From assembly GCA_002478565.1 (NCBI GenBank), contig DLPC01000004.1, positions 1 to 64,000 on the forward strand: a DNA stretch of 64,000 bases, in the 5' to 3' direction. Source of the stretch: Flavobacteriales bacterium UBA7468. GTDB lineage: Bacteria > Bacteroidota > Bacteroidia > Flavobacteriales_D > Crocinitomicaceae. Positions 51,238 through 60,141 of the stretch are shown piece after piece (the stretch's first letter is position 1; the number at the start of each line of letters is the position of its first letter). The position numbers and the translations under genes were made by a program. Under the pieces are notes generated by a model that saw only the letters and a list, made by a program, of their open reading frames with translations, did no database searches and was not told the DNA's origin.

Positions 51238-51915
51238 ATGATGATACGTTGGCTGTTTTTTTCGATTTTGTTTATGTGCATTGTCGCCTGTCAAGAAAAT
51301 GGCCAAACAAAAACCCATTCAAAAATTAAAGCACAAAAGTTTGCTAAAAATAATGAGCAGAATTTGAGCTCCAAAGCTCAAACTCCAATTAAAATAAAAC
51401 CAAAGGAGGAAAAAGAACTATTTTCATGCGTTCTTATCTTACCAGAACCAGTAGATCCGGACCCCTATGACCCCTATGACCCCTATGCACCTATTGAACC
51501 ACTCGATCCGCCTGGTTATATCAGTGAGCCAATAGACGTTTTATTGCCGCCTACAAGTCCAAAATCTATACGTGATAGCATTGTCAATTTTCCTGCAACT
51601 GCTGCATTTTATGGTAGCAATGTCAATGATTTCAATAAATATGTTGATTCGAAAATAGCAGGAACTGCAGTGTTTCAATACCTCAATGAAATAGGCGCCG
51701 AAGGGAGAATTTATGTACGGTTGTTAATTGATATCAATGGAAAAATTAGGGCAATAGATTTTTTGAAATTCACTACAAAAGATCTCGAAATTTTGAGAAG
51801 CCCCTTGCAACAAATCTTAGTTTCAATGCCTCATTGGTCGCCAGCAAAAAACGAACAAGGACAAGCAGTCGTTTCGGAGTTAACACTACCGATTCGCATA
51901 CCGCTATTTGAATAA
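51238..51915 (+). CDS. Lipoprotein with TonB C-terminal-like domain
   Basis: About 225 residues. The lipobox MCIVAC anchors the protein; a K/Q/N-rich linker follows, then a proline/aspartate repeat (DPYDPYDPYAP) and a C-terminal domain resembling TonB-C (VRLLIDINGKIRAIDF, MPHWSPAKNEQGQAV, LPIRIP). The start is chosen at the ATG 51238, before the hydrophobic segment; upstream codons to 51208 lie in the direct repeat. TonB proteins usually have an inner-membrane helix, so a lipid anchor is unusual. Its stop overlaps the glycosyltransferase frame region but not its preferred start. Confidence 0.7.
   Translation: MMIRWLFFSILFMCIVACQENGQTKTHSKIKAQKFAKNNEQNLSSKAQTPIKIKPKEEKELFSCVLILPEPVDPDPYDPYDPYAPIEPLDPPGYISEPIDVLLPPTSPKSIRDSIVNFPATAAFYGSNVNDFNKYVDSKIAGTAVFQYLNEIGAEGRIYVRLLIDINGKIRAIDFLKFTTKDLEILRSPLQQILVSMPHWSPAKNEQGQAVVSELTLPIRIPLFE
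51460..51486 (+). repeat. Three tandem 9-bp repeats in the TonB-C lipoprotein gene
   Basis: GACCCCTAT occurs three times in a row, encoding D-P-Y units. The in-frame period allows length change without frameshift. The copies are identical, suggesting recent expansion. Confidence 0.9.
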
Positions 51916-51934
51916 TAGCTACTATCTTTATTAC

Positions 51935-53521
51935 ATGAAAAGTTTTTGGAAGCAGCTAGATCTTAGACTTCAAATTATTTTAACGCTTTCCGTTTTAAGT
52001 ATTCTTTATGCTTTTTGGCAGCACTTCACCAGCGATATTTTACCTATACATGAATGTAGAAAGTCTGATTCCCTGACTCAAGCTATTCAGTACATGCGTG
52101 GTGCAAATTTCTTAGAGCCGCAAACCAATTATATTTCTCCTTCAGGAAACCGCAATGCTGCTGCCGAATTCCCGATTATATATTATCTGCTTGGTCAAAT
52201 TTGGAAAATTACAGGTTATCAGCTCTGGATATCTAAGTTGATGAGTCTTGCAATTCTAGTTACAGCAATTACTTCCTTGCACCGTTTATTATTTTGGTTT
52301 TTTGGCACCAAACAAAAAGCCCTGCTATTTTCCGCAATCATTTTTAGTGCACCTGTTCTGATTTATTATTCAGATACAGTATTGCCAAATGTTTATTCTT
52401 TTTCTTTTTTACTATTAGCCACAAGTGCCTGTTTTGCTTATTTGCAGCACAGAAACTGGAAAAACTTTCTTTCCTTTTCGCTTTTTTTAAGCTTGGCGAT
52501 TTTAATTAAAGTCACGGCACTCATCGCTGTTTTGGCCTTTGTTGGTGCTTTGTTCTTCCACGTGCTTTTTACTAATAGTTGGAAGCAGTATTTGACAGAC
52601 AAACGATTTTATTGGCTTTCTTTAAGCGGCATCTTGGCATTATTAGCTAGCTTGTTATGGTATAGGTACGCCATATGGTATAATGCGTTTTACGAATCAA
52701 CTATTTTCTCTACTACAATCAGGCCAATTTGGGAGGTAAGCCTCGAGGAACAAATTCGAATCGTCAATTTGGTCCTCACTGAACATGTGAAAGAATTATA
52801 CCATCAGCTGATATTAATACCTCTGACTATCATAGCATTTTGGGCACTTTTTAAAAAACAAATTCCGACCTATTTGCGTTGGTTGATTGTCATCAGTTTT
52901 ATCGGGCTATTTTCTTATTTCATTTTGTGGTTTTGGGTTTTTGATTTCCATGATTACTATTTAATTGAAATATTGTTTGTACCACTCATATTGATGGCTA
53001 TTTATATGAAATATGGCTTTCTATTTGTGCCGTCTAAACGCTGGCGAAAGAGAATTGGGCTGCTTGGATTGTTGCTTATTTTTTTAAACGCCATATCATA
53101 CACCCAAGTAGTTGCGGGAAATCATAATGTAATTGTCAAACACACCCCATTATCCTCTTTCTTTCTCAAAGACATCAGAACCTGGTTCTATTTCAATCAT
53201 GGAGAAACTCTTGGCCAGCTCCAAGCACAAAAGCAAATGATTCAACGATTTATTAGCCCTTCTGATACTGTTTTTTGTTTTTCTGATCCGTATCCAAACG
53301 TGCATCTAACTGCAATCGATAGAATTGGATATAGCAATTACAGCCTTTTTAGAGACCAACCTTTTGTGCCACAAATCCATGGCTTGATCAACCAAGGAGC
53401 GAGCAAACTATTGGTACTAAAACAAGATACAGCCCATGTAGACATCAAACCATTTTTGGTGCACCAGCTTTATGCGTCTGGTAATGTGCTAATCTATGAC
53501 TTAAGGCCTTTTAGAAAATAG
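51935..53521 (+). CDS. GT-C type membrane glycosyltransferase (PMT/ArnT-like)
   Basis: A 528-residue protein with about 11 membrane helices and a large first extracytoplasmic loop containing HECRKSDSLTQ and NAAAEFPIIYY, the position of the acidic catalytic residues in PMT/ArnT-type GT-C enzymes. Such enzymes use polyprenyl-phosphate sugars to glycosylate proteins or lipids outside the membrane. The ATG at 51935 is preferred to 51908, which overlaps the preceding gene. It converges on the histidine kinase with a 21-nt overlap. Confidence 0.75.
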   Translation: MKSFWKQLDLRLQIILTLSVLSILYAFWQHFTSDILPIHECRKSDSLTQAIQYMRGANFLEPQTNYISPSGNRNAAAEFPIIYYLLGQIWKITGYQLWISKLMSLAILVTAITSLHRLLFWFFGTKQKALLFSAIIFSAPVLIYYSDTVLPNVYSFSFLLLATSACFAYLQHRNWKNFLSFSLFLSLAILIKVTALIAVLAFVGALFFHVLFTNSWKQYLTDKRFYWLSLSGILALLASLLWYRYAIWYNAFYESTIFSTTIRPIWEVSLEEQIRIVNLVLTEHVKELYHQLILIPLTIIAFWALFKKQIPTYLRWLIVISFIGLFSYFILWFWVFDFHDYYLIEILFVPLILMAIYMKYGFLFVPSKRWRKRIGLLGLLLIFLNAISYTQVVAGNHNVIVKHTPLSSFFLKDIRTWFYFNHGETLGQLQAQKQMIQRFISPSDTVFCFSDPYPNVHLTAIDRIGYSNYSLFRDQPFVPQIHGLINQGASKLLVLKQDTAHVDIKPFLVHQLYASGNVLIYDLRPFRK

Positions 53522-56500
53522 AGGAAGGGCAACTACAAAACAACTACCCTTGCCAGCTTCAGAATGAAAATGGATGTGGCCGTTGTGTTTTTCCAAAATT
53601 TGTTTCACGACATTTAGTCCAATTCCAGAACCAGAAGATTTTGTCGTAAAGTAAGGTGTAAAGATCTTTTCCTTTGTGGCATCATTGATACCGATTCCGT
53701 TGTCTTTGACCTCAAGGATAACTTCTTTAGCATCCGAAAATAAAGCAATTTCAATTTTTGGTTGCAAAGTCGTTTGAGTGGCTTGTAAAGCGTTGGTGAT
53801 CAGGTTATTTAAAATTTGACCCAACATCTTTTTATCGGCCAATACTTGAAATTTAGAACCTGTGCATTTCAAATCAATGACAGAATTATTTTCAAATAGC
53901 GGTAAGGTATTGATGATCAGTTGCTTTAGATCTATTGGTTCAAATTCTGGCTCCGGTAACTTAGCAAATTGTGCAAATTCATTGGCCATTGCCGCAAGTC
54001 CGTCAATTTGCACGATGAGTGAAGGAAGTGCTTTTTTGGCTTGTTCTAGGGTATCTGGATGCCCATTCTCAAGATTACGCAATAAATGTTGTATGCTCAA
54101 CTTCATTGGCGTTAATGGATTTTTAATTTCGTGGGCAATTTGTTGCGCAAGGTCGCGCCAAGCACTTTCACGCTCACTTCTGGCCAATTTTAAAGCAGCG
54201 GTTTCTAATTCTATAAGTTTCTCGTTATAGGACTGAACAATGGCCCCGATTTCATCTTTATTTTGATAAGAGATACGCTGGTTTTTCTTTCCAAATTCTA
54301 TGTTTTTAACTGATTTAGCCACTAATTGTAGCGGCCCGATGAGCCAGTTACTGACAATAAGTGCAATAAAAACGGATAGGGCCAAGAGTAAAATAAAAAC
54401 ATTAACCGCGGACTTCAAAAACTCTTCAATCTGTTGCTCATAAGCTTGTTGTTGGCCAAACAACTGTAAATTGATAAAACCAAGCAGGTCTCTTTTTTCA
54501 TTCATCAAAGGAAGATAGGCGCTTCGGTATTTTAAATTTCCAATTTGCTCTTGGTGCGAGAAATAACTGTTTTTATTCCCAATTAACGCATCCATGGCTG
54601 TTGCATCCATGTGCTCACCTACGAGTCCAAACGCAAATAATTTTGGCCTTGACGATGAAATTAGAAAACCATCAGCATCGTAAATAAATAGGTCAGTATT
54701 AAAAACCGTAGATAACTTGGCAGTTTTCGCTTCTAATTCAAATCCAATTTTGTCTACATCCAAGGTATCAAGTTGCCCAAGTTGGTTATTGAGTTCAATT
54801 TTGACAGCATGCAGTTTTTCTTTTAACGCTTGTTGCGCATAGGAATCGAACTGTTGACCAATGAAAATAGAGCTACCTAGGCCGTATAGAAACAAGGAAA
54901 TGACAAGGATAACTAGAAAAGCAATTTGAATTTTAAGAGATAAACTCCAGGCTTTTCCAATGAGAAAACCTTGCCCGCTGATCATGTTCAAAGCGATGGT
55001 TAGCGCACCCCAAAAAACGAAAATAAAGGCAAAACTGGTAATCAGGTTGAGCCAAGTACTCTTTTTAGTAGCAATGAAAATAGCAGAATCTGAGCCACTT
55101 AGAATGACTGTATGTTCAAATCCTCGAAATTCAAAAAAGGATTTTTGAAGTATTTTTTTAGGAAATGAGCTAAGGGTATTCGGAAAATTGAAATCGCCGG
55201 TTTGATGAATAAGACGCCCCTCGGCGTATTTACCGATTGAATATTGTTCCAAACTTTTTGAAATACCAGCTTGATCAGAAATGAGTAGTCGTGGGAAGCC
55301 CATTTCTTCAGGTATGCGCTTCGATATGAGTGTGAGGCAGAGTATTTTTTGATTTTTGAGTGGCAGCAATATGATATAGCTCAGTCCTTGTTCTTCATGG
55401 GGCATGAAAAAAATATACTCTTCAATTTCTGAGGGAAGTCCATGCATGCTTACCAATTCAGAAAGTTTGGCATAGCGCAACGTATCGTTGCCAAAGCAAG
55501 GTCGATGTTGTGAGTCAAAAAGATCGGATTCAATTTCAAAGCCATCCCATACACCTTGGAAAAATTTTTGGTTCAATATGTGCTCAAAACTCACCTTCGT
55601 CATTTGATTTTTTAGACTGTCAAAGTCGGCAAGTAACCAATTCTCTTTTTGTATTTCAGGTAAAATTTGTGAGAAGGATAATTCGAGATTAATATTCCTT
55701 TCTAAGGCAAGTTGTTGTGCAAATAAACGTCTATTCTCGATTTCATTTTGTTTGACAATTTTTTGTAAATGAAGACTTAGAAAAAATGATACCAAGCTCA
55801 ACGTGAGCAATTGCCGACTCAATCTAAACCACGAAAATTCAGTGTTTTTTCCAAATAGAAAATTCAAACAAATAGTGAAAATTGGGAGTAGGTTAAACCA
55901 GGTAGTGTCAAAGAGAAACAGCAATACAAATGGGCTGATTACGAGCCCGAGCAGAAGGCCTCGGTGCAGGTTATTTTTCTTATCAAACTGATGGCGAAGC
56001 GCATGTAAAAGGATCAGTTGAAACTGATAAAAATTCAAGCTAATTAGGGTAAAGAATACGAAGGAACTGAGTCTTAGTTCAAAAATATGCTCAAAGTTTA
56101 CTGGGATCTTGGAATGCTCAAGAATGAGCCCTAGCTGACCATTTACCCAACTCCAAAAAACGATAGGAAAGAACCAGATTAGGATGTTAAAAACCGCTAG
56201 TTTTGTTTTGCTGAAAAACCCAATAATAAATTGAACTGCGAAGCCAACAAACAAGCCGTTGATAACGAATCCGAAAAAATTGGGTGTCCATTCGTCAAAA
56301 GCAAAAAAACTTGCCGAAAACCAATCTGAATCTTGTAATTGAAGCGGCCAAATTGCCTCATAAAATATGAGCCGTGCCACCAAAAGCAACACTAATATGA
56401 TGGAGCTAGCCCAAATATGCCCACGAAAAACATGATGGAGGTTGAAGAGAATCAAAAATAATCCCACAATCAAGAGCAATGGCGCCGCCAAAAGTAATAA

Positions 56501-57070
56501 TGAGGCAGTGTTGTCTGTGGTATTTGGCTTAACATAACAAACTACTTTTCCCATTGCATTATGGATTGCCTCATTGGCATGCCCGTTGGATAACACCTGG
56601 AATTGATGTGCCCAAAATACTGGGTTTCCCCCTTTCAGATAATCATTTTGTAGTTCGTAGGTATTTTGCAAACAAAAACTAATACAACAGCTCAGGCTGT
56701 CATCAAAATGTGTTGTAGTAAAGTACCAGCCATTTTTAAGTTTAACGAGACCGTTCGCCGGAAATAGATCACTTTTGTATCTGCCTACCGGCATTTGATT
56801 GTTACGCCAACCAAACAGACGCTCACCATCGTAAATATGATAATAAAATTCTGGAGAATGCGTTAGTTTTTTATTGGCTTTTATTTGTGCCAGAAGCTGC
56901 TTTGCTTCGGTTTGTGCGCGCCCTTCGAGTTCTAAAAATTGCTCTTGAATTGCTGCTTTCTGAAATTGATTGATCGAACTCGAACCGAGTATAAAGAGTG
57001 CACAGAAAATCAAACCTGAACCAAAGTAGCTTAGTTTCCAATTTTGAAAATGGAGGTTTTTTATTTTCAT
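53501..57070 (-). CDS. Large multi-helix sensor histidine kinase
   Basis: A 1189-residue hybrid of several sensor parts. One N-terminal helix (about 13-33) and an extracytoplasmic loop to about 180 precede a block of seven or so helices (about 188-440), a second loop (450-690), two helices (about 690-760), a third loop (760-890) and a final helix (about 895-920) leading into HAMP. The kinase core has the phospho-accepting H980 in QQIAHEIKNPLTPMKLS, N box NNLITNALQAT, DNGIGI and GSGIGL. The NtrY-like H box suggests a nitrogen/envelope-type family. No receiver or response regulator is adjacent. Start overlaps udk by 4 nt. Confidence 0.92.
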   Translation of the reverse strand: MKIKNLHFQNWKLSYFGSGLIFCALFILGSSSINQFQKAAIQEQFLELEGRAQTEAKQLLAQIKANKKLTHSPEFYYHIYDGERLFGWRNNQMPVGRYKSDLFPANGLVKLKNGWYFTTTHFDDSLSCCISFCLQNTYELQNDYLKGGNPVFWAHQFQVLSNGHANEAIHNAMGKVVCYVKPNTTDNTASLLLLAAPLLLIVGLFLILFNLHHVFRGHIWASSIILVLLLVARLIFYEAIWPLQLQDSDWFSASFFAFDEWTPNFFGFVINGLFVGFAVQFIIGFFSKTKLAVFNILIWFFPIVFWSWVNGQLGLILEHSKIPVNFEHIFELRLSSFVFFTLISLNFYQFQLILLHALRHQFDKKNNLHRGLLLGLVISPFVLLFLFDTTWFNLLPIFTICLNFLFGKNTEFSWFRLSRQLLTLSLVSFFLSLHLQKIVKQNEIENRRLFAQQLALERNINLELSFSQILPEIQKENWLLADFDSLKNQMTKVSFEHILNQKFFQGVWDGFEIESDLFDSQHRPCFGNDTLRYAKLSELVSMHGLPSEIEEYIFFMPHEEQGLSYIILLPLKNQKILCLTLISKRIPEEMGFPRLLISDQAGISKSLEQYSIGKYAEGRLIHQTGDFNFPNTLSSFPKKILQKSFFEFRGFEHTVILSGSDSAIFIATKKSTWLNLITSFAFIFVFWGALTIALNMISGQGFLIGKAWSLSLKIQIAFLVILVISLFLYGLGSSIFIGQQFDSYAQQALKEKLHAVKIELNNQLGQLDTLDVDKIGFELEAKTAKLSTVFNTDLFIYDADGFLISSSRPKLFAFGLVGEHMDATAMDALIGNKNSYFSHQEQIGNLKYRSAYLPLMNEKRDLLGFINLQLFGQQQAYEQQIEEFLKSAVNVFILLLALSVFIALIVSNWLIGPLQLVAKSVKNIEFGKKNQRISYQNKDEIGAIVQSYNEKLIELETAALKLARSERESAWRDLAQQIAHEIKNPLTPMKLSIQHLLRNLENGHPDTLEQAKKALPSLIVQIDGLAAMANEFAQFAKLPEPEFEPIDLKQLIINTLPLFENNSVIDLKCTGSKFQVLADKKMLGQILNNLITNALQATQTTLQPKIEIALFSDAKEVILEVKDNGIGINDATKEKIFTPYFTTKSSGSGIGLNVVKQILEKHNGHIHFHSEAGKGSCFVVALPLFSKRP

Positions 57071-57699
57071 TGAACAAAGCGCGCAGGCAACAAGTTACGC
57101 AGTTCTTGAGTCAAAAGCAAAAAGTCTTCCTCTGAGCGGTGATCGTTTCGATAAATAAAATGGGCAGCGTCTTTATAGGGCTCGATGAATTGTTGGTAAC
57201 ACGGCAATACGTGGTTGTCCCATTGATAGATGATTTCAGAGCGTTTGTAGCCGCGTGTTTCTTGATCGCGATAAATACGGCGGTCTAGTTGAATGGCGTG
57301 GTCTACATCGACGTAAATACTGAAGTCAAGTTGTTGGAAAACACTTGGATAATGTAAGGTGAATAAACCTTCGACAATGATGATATCGCTGGGCTGAATA
57401 GTGAGTAATACACTTTTATTGCCCTGAACATTGAAAAAATATTCTTTGACTTCAATAGGATTGCCTGCAATTAGTGCTGTTAAATCTGCACTCAATTTTT
57501 CCTGATCTAGGGCAGTTGGCAAGTCAAAATTTACAATTCCATTGGCGTCTTTGCTTTGTTTTTCTATCGGTAAATAGTAGTTGTCCATAGAAAAAACCGA
57601 AGAACTGCATCCTTCCAAAGATTCTGAAATGCGCTTGAGAAGGGTTGTTTTACCAGCCCCGCTCCCACCACAAATACCAATAACAAATGGCTTAGACAT
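57067..57699 (-). CDS. udk: Uridine kinase
   Basis: A 210-residue P-loop kinase of pyrimidine salvage (uridine/cytidine to UMP/CMP). Walker A is GGSGAGKTTL (about 10-19), followed by FSMDNYYLP and VEGLFTLHYP, with YVDVDHAIQLDRRIYRD typical of the family. The ATG at 57699 is preferred to an upstream in-frame start at 57759, because a -7 box lies between them only 4 nt from 57699. Its end overlaps the sensor kinase start (ATGA). Confidence 0.95.
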   Translation of the reverse strand: MSKPFVIGICGGSGAGKTTLLKRISESLEGCSSSVFSMDNYYLPIEKQSKDANGIVNFDLPTALDQEKLSADLTALIAGNPIEVKEYFFNVQGNKSVLLTIQPSDIIIVEGLFTLHYPSVFQQLDFSIYVDVDHAIQLDRRIYRDQETRGYKRSEIIYQWDNHVLPCYQQFIEPYKDAAHFIYRNDHRSEEDFLLLTQELRNLLPARFVQ

Positions 57700-57703
57700 A
57701 AGA

Positions 57704-57711
57704 CAAAGATA
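57704..57711 (-). promoter_or_regulatory. -7 box of udk
   Basis: On the minus strand, TATCTTTG (57711-57704) ends 4 nt before the udk ATG. This distance would put the transcription start at or next to the start codon, giving a leaderless mRNA for the udk-kinase operon. No clear -33 box. Confidence 0.45.
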
Positions 57712-57799
57712 CAACTTGTACTGCAGTTTTTTCGTCATAATACAGGCCCTTTCAATCAAAAAGTGCTACTTTCGAATTCAAGTACCAAATGCTGTTCTT

Positions 57800-60133
57800 A
57801 TGAAACTATTTTACTCCTTATTTTTTCTCTTCTCCACCACAATACTACTCGCTCAAATTCAAGGAAACGGTGGCTTACCCATTAGTAACAAACAAGCACT
57901 TGATCAGAAAACCATTCAAGAGTGGTCATTTAGCCAACCAAACATTGCTGCCTTACAAGCTGAAGACGCCCAAACAGACGAACTAGGAATTGCTCCCTGG
58001 CGATTTGGATTCAATAATTATACCAATATCAACACCACAAATGCCGGTACTTGGTATGAGTTGCCAAATGGTGCTAAACTTTGGATGCTGAAGGTGAAAT
58101 GCCATGGCGCTTTAACCGTTAATCTCACTTTTGAGCAGACAAATATTCCTGAAGGAAATCAACTCTTTACTTACAACCCAAGTAAAGACTTTATTTTAGG
58201 GGCCTTTACGCAACAACATATTTATGATGGGCAACTCGGAACTGAACTAATTCCGGGTGAAGAAGCCGTTTTGGAGTATTATGTTGCTCCTCAAAACCCT
58301 ACAGGACACATCCAGATCGGTGTCGTGACACACGGATACCGAACAGCCAATGAATTCATTGAGAAAGCATTCGGTAGTTCAGGAAGTTGCAACATGAATG
58401 TCAATTGCAATGATGGCTTGCCATGGACACAGCAACGCAATAGTGCCGTTATGTTAGTATCTGGAAGCAGCGGTTTTTGCTCTGGCGCACTGATCAATAA
58501 CACACTAAACGACGGAAAACCATACGTACTTACCGCCAACCATTGCTACAGCAATCCAGCAAACTGGATTTTCCGTTTCAATTGGCAAGCTACTGGTTGC
58601 AATAATCCGGCATCATCCCCAACGTTTCAATCTTTAAGTGGTGCTGTGCTCAGGGCACGCCGTACGCCTTCTGATTTTTGTTTGGTAGAAATCACGGGTG
58701 GCTTAGTCAATGGCAGCGTTCCACTAGACTACAATCCTTATTTTTCGGGCTGGGACAACTCCGGTACCATTCCTACTTCTACTGTTTCTATTCATCATCC
58801 ATCAGGTGATATCAAAAAAATCTCCTTCGATGACAATTCTCCAAGTATCTCACAAGGGATGGGTTCAACAGAAGCTAATTCAACTTGGACTGTTCAATGG
58901 GATAGAAATACCACAACAGAAGGCGGTTCTTCGGGTTCTCCTTTATTTGATCAAAATCACAGAATTATCGGACAATTATGGGGCGGCGGCGCTTCTTGTC
59001 AAAATCAAACGGCCCCAGATTACTACGGCCGCGTAGCAAACTCATGGGAGCCAACAGGTAGCAACAGTACAAATCAGCTTAAATTTTGGCTAGATCCAAA
59101 TGCGTCGGGGGCTGCATTTATTGATGGCTTTGATCCAAACAATACAACTGTCGTTGCGTTAGATGCGGCGTTGTCGGCTCCTCAGCTAACGGCTTTGGCT
59201 CTTTGCGGGACAAATTATTTGCCTTCGGTGTCGATCATGAACATTGGAACAACACCGATTACCAGCGCCCAGATTTCATACCAGATTGATAACGGAACAG
59301 CACAACAATATAATTGGTCAGGAACCCTTGCGCAATGGCAGGCCCAAACCATTAACCTACCTCAAATTCAACTTGCTCCGGGTGCGCATTCTTTTAGTGC
59401 AACTGTCACTAATCCAAATCAGGCCCAAGATGAAAACCCAAATAATAATACTGCAGCAGTAAACCTCACTATTCAAGCAATTCCTGAAACTATTGATTCA
59501 ATTCATGTTACACTATTAACTGATGATTATGCGAGTGAAACCTATTTGGCATTGCTCAATTCTAATGGAGTCGTTGTTTGGTCTGAAGGAAATGAAAATG
59601 TTGCGGGTAATTTCGGAACAGGAGTTTTTCCTGCGCCAAACGATGCTACCAATCCATTACAAGATAACACCACTTATGATTTTACAGTTCCAATGGTAGC
59701 AACCGATTGTTATACATTAGTGATTTATGATTTTTATGGTGACGGTATGGGCGCTTCGCAATGGGGCGGTACAGATGGTGAATTAACAGTTACTGATCAC
59801 AATAGCAATGTCATCTTTACCTTAACAAATGCTGACTTCGGGGACAGCACTTATGTCGTTATAAAAAATATAGATGATGCAGGCTATACAGAACTTGATT
59901 TTGGTTGGAAAATTGCACCAAACCCAGCTCAAACAACTTTAGAGATCAATTGGTCAGTAAACGAGCAAGTAGAAATCGAAATTGTCGATATGTTTGGAAA
60001 GGTTGTATTAGCGCAGGGCCATCATGGAATTTCGTGTAAAATGAATGTGGCTGCGCTAAATGCGGGGGCCTATATCCTTCGTTTCAAACGCGCTAATGGT
60101 CAGGTTCTTCAACAGAAACTCATTAAGAATTAG
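57800..60133 (+). CDS. T9SS-secreted trypsin-like serine protease (lysyl endopeptidase-like)
   Basis: A 777-residue secreted protein. Signal peptide 1-18. A probable pro-region runs to about 195. The S1-type peptidase domain (about 196-432) has H248 in LTANHC, D292 in SDFCLVEI and S378 in GGSSGSPLF, with many cysteines for disulfides. Two beta domains follow: CARDB-like (about 450-560) and one with TDDYASET (574-581) and DFYGDG (644-649). A type A sorting domain ends the protein (IAPNPAQTTLEI to LQQKLIKN). The open frame extends upstream to 57581, but ATG 57800 precedes the signal peptide. It diverges from udk. Confidence 0.9.
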   Translation: MKLFYSLFFLFSTTILLAQIQGNGGLPISNKQALDQKTIQEWSFSQPNIAALQAEDAQTDELGIAPWRFGFNNYTNINTTNAGTWYELPNGAKLWMLKVKCHGALTVNLTFEQTNIPEGNQLFTYNPSKDFILGAFTQQHIYDGQLGTELIPGEEAVLEYYVAPQNPTGHIQIGVVTHGYRTANEFIEKAFGSSGSCNMNVNCNDGLPWTQQRNSAVMLVSGSSGFCSGALINNTLNDGKPYVLTANHCYSNPANWIFRFNWQATGCNNPASSPTFQSLSGAVLRARRTPSDFCLVEITGGLVNGSVPLDYNPYFSGWDNSGTIPTSTVSIHHPSGDIKKISFDDNSPSISQGMGSTEANSTWTVQWDRNTTTEGGSSGSPLFDQNHRIIGQLWGGGASCQNQTAPDYYGRVANSWEPTGSNSTNQLKFWLDPNASGAAFIDGFDPNNTTVVALDAALSAPQLTALALCGTNYLPSVSIMNIGTTPITSAQISYQIDNGTAQQYNWSGTLAQWQAQTINLPQIQLAPGAHSFSATVTNPNQAQDENPNNNTAAVNLTIQAIPETIDSIHVTLLTDDYASETYLALLNSNGVVVWSEGNENVAGNFGTGVFPAPNDATNPLQDNTTYDFTVPMVATDCYTLVIYDFYGDGMGASQWGGTDGELTVTDHNSNVIFTLTNADFGDSTYVVIKNIDDAGYTELDFGWKIAPNPAQTTLEINWSVNEQVEIEIVDMFGKVVLAQGHHGISCKMNVAALNAGAYILRFKRANGQVLQQKLIKN

Positions 60134-60141
60134 TTTCGCAC

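Noticed and set aside
57581..57799. Extended N-terminus of the T9SS protease overlapping udk
   Set aside because: The signal peptide starts at 57800; upstream sequence is the reverse of the udk coding region.
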